The notes beneath the pieces were generated by a model. That model was not told where the DNA came from and ran no database searches. It worked only from the letters and a program-made list of their open reading frames with translations. The position numbers and the translations under genes are program-made. 64,000 bases of DNA, taken from NCBI RefSeq assembly GCF_008831285.2, contig NC_045147.1, positions 19,012,854 to 19,076,853 on the forward strand. The letters are read 5' to 3'. Origin of the DNA: Nymphaea colorata (lineage: Eukaryota > Streptophyta > Magnoliopsida > Nymphaeales > Nymphaeaceae). Below, in pieces: positions 56,466-64,000 of the stretch; within the stretch, counting starts at the first letter, position 1, and every line of letters starts with the position of its first letter.

Positions 56466-59400
56466 ATAGAAGGAGGACGAGGCTGTTGCTTTCTGCCAAC
56501 ACAAACTGGAAGAAATCCATTTGGTGGGTGAAAACATGGTCCCCTTGTGCATGTCACATGCCGATCAACTTTCGCTTGATCAAGCATATGGCAGCATTTT
56601 ACAGGGCTTACTAATGTCATCGATATTGTTGATTCCACGACGACTTCCTGCCATGTAATTGGGCAAGCCAAGGGTAAGGAGAAAAAAGTCTCTTGTTTGT
56701 TTAATGGTCCCTCTTCTTCATGCTTTCACTCCATTCTGTAGTGGCTGCCCCATTTACACAGTGCGTTACGTAAATAAAACAGTGCTCCTTTTCTTTTCTA
56801 ACTTGCAGAAGACCACAAGAAATTAAGAATTGCATAGTCGTACTGGGTACCAACTGGATTAAGCGAGAGAAGTTGCACTAACTTGACCGACTGTCCCTTC
56901 TCCCCTAATGTTTAGCGATGGGCTTTCCGAGATTTAATATCTCAAGCTTGAGAGGTTCAGTCACACGGGGGGACCTCACGCTCTCTTTCACCCATTGATA
57001 TTGATGGTGAGAAAAAGGAGAATCTCTCTTGCTCTCAATGTTCGATATCTTGGCAAAATATTAAAACCAAATGCCAAAGAATGTAGAGAAAAGGGACCAG
57101 CAATGATGAAAGACAGATGCTCGTGGACCCTTTGGAGGCACTTCTCCTTCCACCTTTCATGGCCACCGCCCACCGGAAAAATAAGCAGCAAAAGGGATTC
57201 CCTTCCACTTCGTCTTCAACGTTGCTTGAAGAATTGAAGTTGGATTCTGCTGGTTTGAGTTAAAATCCAAGCAACCCGGAAAATAGGCACACTGCTAGCA
57301 ATAGGTCGGCCGGGCCAGTGACCCCTCCCTCAGGCTTAGGTCGGCTCATGACTTAGTGGGTCCAACATAATATGGCAAGCGACAGGTCGAGATGGGTCGG
57401 TCTAGTTTTTCCCCTTTTCCTTTTCTTATGTCCATGCGTGTTCGTCGCCCTTTTCTTATGTGCATGTCGCTCCTCCTGATATCAGAACTCGCAAATTCTC
57501 AGTCCTCATAATTCACATTGTCGCAATATATATATATATATATGTAGAAAATCTTAAACACTAATCCATATTGAATAGCAATCTTGACATGTACAATATG
57601 AATTTTTTAAAGGTGCCCACTCCAGTGTGCAGGAACAAAGTTTCCAAAACTTTTTCCCTGGTTGAAAAGGACGCACGCGTTGAGTATGGTACTTGTGTCC
57701 TTCAACTTTAACGCTTTTAAGTCGGCCACCATAATCTTTGTATGGCAAAGGAAAGGACGCACCTCGGCATGGAGCTGGATCACCAACTTTAGTGCTTTTA
57801 GATCCAACCCAGCCTTATGAGCAATCATTCGATACGGTGTTAGTTACCACAGCAAAGAAAAAGAGGGATGGAAGTTTAGAAAAAGGTAGTAGAAGCTCGG
57901 CTTATCTTCTCAACCCCACAGGACATGGGATACCTGGTTAGATTGGTGGGCCAATAAAAATCCATTCATTAGTTATATTTTCTGGAGTGCTACTCATTTG
58001 AACTGAAAATAGTGGCAAGTGTTACTTTCTATTTGAAACGAGTAAGCGTAAGTTCGCATGGTCTCGAAGTAGCCCTAAACCCTTTGAGCAAGAATAAGGA
58101 AAGAAAAGGTTTAAGATATCTCCTCTCTCTCTTCACAACACACACACAGTGACACAGTTAAAGGGCGGGGGAAAAATGATGAGCGGAACAAAATGTCTTT
58201 CTTATATAAGGTGTTGAGTAAGAAATGTATTTTGTTATCCAAGACATGCTCCTACCATACATGTTCCAAGGATATGAACATGCTATATATATATATATAT
58301 ATGTGCTATGTTTTTTCTGAACATGAATCTGATGTTCAATATAATATTTTTTGAAACAAGTACCATATGAGTATGCGTTCAACATAATGTCCTTTTTACC
58401 AAATATCTTTATAGAATATTAATCAATACAAAATCCATATAGGCCAAATTGGCCTATATCAGCTAACACTGACCCGATGAGATAATTACAAAATAATATT
58501 AAGAAGAATCATTTTTATGTTCACTTAATTTATCATGGATAATAGGCCTCGATATAGGCCGACGGGTATGGGCTACGACATAATGTTGTTTAAGTTCTTG
58601 ATACTAAAGGCATTTGTTGGTTAGTGCTGGTCCAGGTTTGGAAAGGAACTGCATTTATAAAGTTTGCCATGTTTCCCTTCTAACTTTTGCATTAATAAGG
58701 AGTTGCTTTTGTTCCCCATAAGAGCATTTGGGAGGAAGAATAATATGTTAAAAAAAAAACACACACACATCTCAAGAAGGCCACGTTCTTGTTCTGTTAA
58801 ATTATAATTTGATTATGTCAAATCAAAGATTTGATTGCTAGAAAATATATTTGAGATGTTAAAACACAGACTTTTTTAACCTTGGTTGAGGAGAATTCTT
58901 CAATTTTCCACAAGATTCATTTTGCGTTTCTACTTCAACCTGCTTGAAAATCTGACACCTTTCAAAACACTAATGTTCTTCCACTCGCGCTTCTACTTCT
59001 GTAGTTTTTAAACATCAATATATGTAACCATGGTGGCGAACTGGCCAAGTCTGGTATTCAAAGTACAATTATCAAATTTTTTCATGGTATAACTCCAAAA
59101 TTTTTCCGGCTCCAAAATTTTTCCGGCAGAACTCCGAAATACTTGATCAGCTATTTCGAACAAAACCGAGATATTGAATCATCATATGGGGCCTACGCCG
59201 CATGCACGCTTTTCCTTTTGTAAGTTTTAAGCCATTCTTTTACATATTCTTAAAAAAATAAAAGGTGGTCGAAATGTTTTCAAGATGGAACTCTAGTCAG
59301 GCGAAATGACAGATACAGAAAGATTCCGGCGACTCCAGATACAGAATGATTGTGTTTTGAAATCGCCACCGTCCATTAATGCCATCGATGAACGCCGGCG

Positions 59401-60858
59401 TCGTAATTAGGACAGCACTAAAAAACTTGATGTCTTGGCTCCTAATGGTTGACGCTTGACGCAGAATTTTCATGTACTGTCACATCACCTAATCTGAGTT
59501 CCCGAAAGATTCATTGGCTTCCCACTTTAAGAACAGTACCCGCCACTATATCCGGTTCTAATCACTTTTAGATTTTCAGAACTGAAGCCTTAAAAATTGA
59601 CAACAAAGAATTCAGGTTTTTGTTTTTGAATGAAAAATCAAAAACTAAAGAAAGCTTTTGATAACAAAAATGACTGTGTCCTGTAAAATAAATTAATTGA
59701 AGAGCAGCATATTCTTATGTCAGAAGATCTGAGAGAACTTCGGATATTGTTTCTAGATTTTGCCGTCAAACTTTAGATATAATAAGAACATGATGTTCTT
59801 GAAACAATAGCACTAGAAAATGCGTCTTTTTTACCTCCTTTTCCGTTTTTTCTTTTATCATTTTCCATGTTTTATATTTAATTTCACATTTTTTCACTTT
59901 TCATTTTTTATGATTTTGGTCTCCTCCTTCTTCTCACTGAAAGATTAATTGTTTTAAAATTTGAAAAAAAAATCTCAAAATTTTTTTAAAATGAAATAAC
60001 TTGTTATTTTATAAATTTCGTAATATAAAACCTGAAAACAATATTTGTGGATAGTTGAGATAACACCCACAGCAGCTTTCTTTAATCATACCAAATAAGT
60101 CATGCGCTTTGTCGTGCATGAAGTAAGAAAAAATGGACCTCTTTCTCTTTCCTTAGATTTAGGGACTTTTTGTCTTCAAATTTTGTTATGAATTCTCATT
60201 TTATCGGCTCTCCCCCTCTCTTTAATTCACTTGTTTTTTAATGTTCAATAAACAGTTACCACTACCAATAATAGCTACAGTTCTTTCATCAATTAGCAAA
60301 ACTCGTAGAAGAGATAAAACTAGGCTTTACCGTCAATTGGGTAGTCAAACTTAGGTGCTTCAAGTTGAAATCATGAGATGAGAGTTGATGATTTGTTGAG
60401 TTTGATGATCGGTGCGCAATAGTTTCAGCATAGATTTATATACGTTTTCCTGATTAAGAAGAACAATTTTCCTCATATTTTATTGCACAAAATTTGTCCA
60501 CCATCCTATTGTGAAAAGATTAGTTGCAACATCGGGTATGTATATGAAGATTATTCACTTTCTCAATCAAAAAAAGATATTGGGCACTACTACAAACATC
60601 AAGTTTGGTAAATGAGCACAGAATGGCAGAGACTTGATCAACCAATTAGAGGATATTATGCAGATGGTTGTCTTTTTCTTTTCTTTTCTTCTTTTCTCTT
60701 TCTGTTGGCAATCGGTTGCCGCATTATGGTGAAAGAGGAGGACGATTACTTTGTGGGCAGGGTGGGCAGTTCCCCACCGATGCACTTGGATACTACTGCA
60801 AATTTCAACTGGGCCTTTGTCACCATTAAGCCTACTGAGAACATAAGCATATTCTGAC

Positions 60859-61016
60859 CAAGGATGAAGGTAAGTATAGGCACGGTGTGGGCAATTGACC
60901 ACATAAGCTCACAACAAGTGTTTATTTTATATTAAAATTTTATGACAGTTTTTTTCATTTACATACAGATGCTATTTAAAAATTTAAAACTTAGCTAAAA
61001 TCTGGCTTCACACCTG
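60859..61016. mobile_element. hAT-like MITE remnant, same family as 31290-31466
   Basis: The left end CAAGGATGAAGGTAAGTATA and right end reverse complement CAGGTGTGAAGCCAGATTTT are related. The interior matches the 31290 copy over several blocks (TGTGGGCAATTG, AAGTGTTTATTTT, ATGACAGTTTTT). No convincing target duplication is left. Confidence 0.5.
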
Positions 61017-61496
61017 ACCCTCAAAAGGGTGATTTAGTTGCATGCGTCATATGGGCATGCAACCTACATATCGAGTAGGAGTAAGGGGACATTTTAGTAA
61101 TTTAAAAAAATGTATATACTTTGTTGTCTATCTACTTTTTTCGATTTTCATTTTTATCTTTTCAAAAAGTCTCCTTTTTCTTGTGAATGGGAATATTTCC
61201 TTCATACAATATTGGTGCACAAAATGTCATGCACATGTAACTAGGTTCAATCAAAAAAGTACATAGAATGCATAGGATCAGGCAAATTGAGAGAAAAGGA
61301 GAGAGGGAGAGGACATAATTTATGTGGATTGCAAGGGCCAAAGCAAAAAAGATAGTGACTTTCTTGCAAATGTTCTGATTCTGATGCTATCTTATTAATT
61401 TTTAAGAATTATAAATTATTTTTATGGCTACTTTTCACACACTTTAAAATTAAAAAAAAAAATCATTTATTTATTAAAAAGTTCAAAAAATCCACT

Positions 61497-61872
61497 GTTT
61501 GAACCATTGTCACAAAAAACGCCGTTTTTTTAAAAAAAACGCGTATTTAACGCCAAAAACAGTCCTGCCGTATAATACCCGTATTATTCCCGTTTTTTTT
61601 TAAAAAAACGTCAAAAAACAAAAAACGCGTATAATACCCGTTTAATACCCGTATAATACCCGTTATTTTCCGTTATTTTCCCGTTTTTTGCTGTTTTTTT
61701 ATTAATTATTATTTTTTATAATTTTTAAGATGTATTAAATGTTTAATTTTTAAAAAAAATTTGCCCAACTTTTCTCGTTTTATTCCCGATATATAAAACT
61801 TTGCCGTATTATACCCGTTTTTTACCTCGCCGTTTAATACCCGTCCCCGTTTTTTGTGACAATGGTTTGAAC
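61497..61872. mobile_element. hAT-type MITE (61505-61864) with perfect 8-bp target duplication
   Basis: GTTTGAAC at 61497-61504 is repeated exactly at 61865-61872. Inside, CATTGTCACAAAAAACG and CGTTTTTTGTGACAATG are a perfect 17-base terminal inverted repeat. The 360-bp body is made of ATAATACCCGT-type words and A/T tracts, resembling hAT subterminal motifs. There is no open frame for a transposase. Confidence 0.92.
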
Positions 61873-62329
61873 TAGTGCCAGAACTCCCTTTGGGTCATGC
61901 AAAAATGCCGATCCAGTGGCTGGGCATTATACATGGCACTGGGCACGGGGAGAAGTTTGGACGAGTGGAAGTTGGAATGGAGAGGCACTAAGAGGAGCTA
62001 CTCAACGGCCGTCCAATTGTGCAGATCGAACGGCTGATGTTGCTGCTACCAACTCCGCCCAGAGGACAGCACTTTTGGCAGTTTCTTTTGAATTTCTTTT
62101 ATAAAATCTAACAGTACAGATGAGACATATATGTATATGGAACATGTCCAGTTTCTGTAAGAAGCATGTCCTTCTTCCCACGACGGGCTCAGGGGGAGTT
62201 GGTGGTGAATTAGAGATCAACTATCTGCAACTGATCATGTAATTCAAGCCTCAGGAGTTTTACATTATTTTTCAAAACCATCCAACTTTTTAGCTTTTCA
62301 CAGTTGTTTCATGTATTTGTGTTTTACAC

Positions 62330-62500
<171 letters not shown>

Positions 62501-63325
62501 CGAGGTGCTTTTTGTTCTTTCGGAACCATCGAATGTGCTCCCCATTGTTTATTTACTCACACGCGTGCAATGGATTAGATTCGTCTGATAGAAAATCTTT
62601 AGAGATGTCCTTTTTTCTTGTCGCATTTTGATGCAATCTAAGCCAACGTTTTTTACCTTTTTAAAGACCAAATGTTGCCATTCATCAAATTAAATATAAA
62701 ATCCAATACATGTTTTCCAGTAAGCAATCAATATATAAATATATAAACGGACACACGTAACAGAGAGAGAGAGATGCAGGGATGTCGATTTTGACACATG
62801 TCAATTTGTTGTTTAGATTATTACAAGAGGAAAAATTTTCATATGTTCGTATGGGATTGTGGAAGGCTAAAGCAACCTCATCCCCATGATAAGAAAATTG
62901 ACGACTAAAAGCATAGCAATTAATAATAGCTACGGCCGAAAGCACAGAAATGCATGCTTCTCAGGCCCGTTCACTGTAGATGTCCATTAAGCACGGCCGT
63001 CTCCTGAATTCTTTGCCACCCATGCCCACTACCATCTGGCCTACCTAATCATCACCGTCTACTTCTCTACCTGCATTCTGAACTAAACTATCCAAAGAAA
63101 AATGTTAGTTGCTATGGTGCCAAGTATCAGAGAAAGAGAGAGAGAGAGAAGGCATGATAAGTTGCTGTCATCAACCTCTCTTTTTCTGTTTTTTCTTTTG
63201 CTTGAGATTCAGCAGTGTCCACTCCACACAGCATAAGTCGTACCTGAATGGAGTTGGTCGGTTTCTTCACTTGCAAAAGTGGGGATTGCATAACAGCCGA
63301 AAAGCAACTGCCATGGAAGATGTTC

Positions 63326-63333
63326 TATAAATG
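63326..63333 (+). promoter_or_regulatory. TATA box candidate of the extensin-like/polygalacturonase gene
   Basis: TATAAATG, about 250 bases upstream of the ATG at 63579. Confidence 0.4.
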
Positions 63334-63578
63334 GCCTTCTGCCCGGCCTTCGAATCCATGCCACTGGTCTCTGGAGCTGCTCCTGGCAACAAGCAATCAC
63401 AGGCCACAAGACCAGCCCTTGAATGCGTCAGCTCATCCTAGTACGCATCATTCTCTCTGGACTCAGCCTATACCAACCTCAACTCGGCCCTTCATATTTG
63501 AAGTACTCCTCAAGTTTTTAGCTTCGCTTCTGCAAATACAGTATTCCTTACCTTACTGCAGTTTAGAGCTTAGGAGCC

Positions 63579-64000
63579 ATGAAAACTACCCCAATTGTCA
63601 CACTGGTTTTCTTCATTTTTTTTCTTCTGTCACCATGCCTAGAAGGTCGTGCACACCATCATGGAAAACACTGGTATCTTCGTCATCGAGGACCCCTTTC
63701 TTCTTCCTCAATCCTGGCCCCTAATAGTGAACCTCCTTACTCTCCATCTGAGCCCCCTAGTGCCGAACCTCCTTACTCTCCACCCCAACCACCCAGCTCT
63801 ACACCTTCTTACTATCCACCCAGTCACCATAGTTCTGAACCTTCTTCCTCTCCACCCCATTCCCCTAGTACTGTGCCATCTCACTCTTCAACCCATCACC
63901 TCAGTGCTAAACCTTACTATTCTCCACTTCCTCCACCCAGTACAGCACCAGCTTCCTACTCTGCACCCCATCATCAAAGTACTAAGCCTTATCACTCTCC
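63579..64000 (+). CDS. Secreted proline-rich extensin-like protein, 3' end outside window; possible third polygalacturonase N-terminus
   Basis: The frame from ATG 63579 stays open to the window edge (140 codons). It begins with a signal peptide (MKTTPIVTLVFFIFFLLSPC, cleaved near LEG) and a short His/Arg-rich linker (RAHHHGKHWYLRHRG). A Pro/Ser/Tyr/His-rich region follows with a degenerate 13-residue period (SEPPYSPSEPPSAEPPYSPP, PPSSTPSYYPPSH, PSTVPSHSSTHH, LSAKPYYSPLPP). The order signal peptide, basic His-rich linker, Pro/Ser-rich stretch is the same as in polygalacturonase 1 and, less so, 2, which lie upstream in the same orientation. Alternatives are a plain extensin or a chimeric extensin. 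No catalytic domain is within the window, so the polygalacturonase reading is inference from layout only. Confidence 0.7.
   Translation, partial: MKTTPIVTLVFFIFFLLSPCLEGRAHHHGKHWYLRHRGPLSSSSILAPNSEPPYSPSEPPSAEPPYSPPQPPSSTPSYYPPSHHSSEPSSSPPHSPSTVPSHSSTHHLSAKPYYSPLPPPSTAPASYSAPHHQSTKPYHS

Noticed and set aside
58437-58459. 23-base perfect palindrome (ATATAGGCCAA and mirror)
   Set aside because: Isolated in AT-rich DNA with no gene or repeat context; could be chance.
63248-63724. 158-codon plus-strand frame
   Set aside because: Overlaps the extensin-like frame out of phase, runs through its promoter region and lacks a signal or domain; the frame from 63579 has signal peptide and periodic repeats.

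Overview
The window is nuclear DNA of a flowering plant. Protein-coding genes are split by many short GT-AG introns, the families are plant cell-wall and signalling families (pectinesterase, polygalacturonase, GSK3/shaggy-like kinase), and the AT-rich intergenic DNA carries microsatellites, hAT-type miniature elements and a tRNA-derived SINE. The species cannot be fixed from the sequence alone.

Layout. 1-2.5 kb: a broken nitronate monooxygenase-like gene (minus strand) carrying a hAT-like insertion. 4.3-10.4 kb: an inverted pair of pectinesterase copies. The minus copy is an exon-2 remnant. The plus copy has both exons but carries a frameshift and an Asp-to-Asn change in the active-site motif. 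An almost identical inverted repeat of about 370 bp brackets its first exon. 10.4-20.3 kb: no recognisable gene. 22.85-26.1 kb: a complete 12-coding-exon GSK3/shaggy-like kinase (409 aa). 26.1-36.9 kb: no recognisable gene, several miniature elements. 37.0-38.9 kb: polygalacturonase 1 (6 exons, 467 aa). 46.8-51.1 kb: polygalacturonase 2 (6 exons, 493 aa), with a 200-bp hAT-type element exactly at the 3' splice site of its last intron. 51.95-54.07 kb: a small ZMAT5/U11-U12-20K-like zinc-finger gene (127 aa) whose second intron has a GC donor and holds a 229-bp SINE with a perfect 17-bp target duplication. 54-63.3 kb: no recognisable gene, with a 360-bp hAT-type element (perfect 8-bp target duplication) and a very long TA microsatellite. 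63.58 kb to the end: the start of a secreted, proline-rich, extensin-like protein that may be the N-terminus of a third polygalacturonase.

Theme. Pectin remodelling: pectinesterase de-methylesterifies homogalacturonan and polygalacturonase then cleaves it. Two polygalacturonases (perhaps three) lie in the same orientation over 27 kb, interrupted by an unrelated splicing-factor gene. The kinase and the zinc-finger protein are housekeeping or signalling genes with no evident link to the wall genes. No wholly new system is evident. The most informative features are transposon insertions at splice sites, the pectinesterase inverted repeat, and reciprocal intron differences between the two polygalacturonases.
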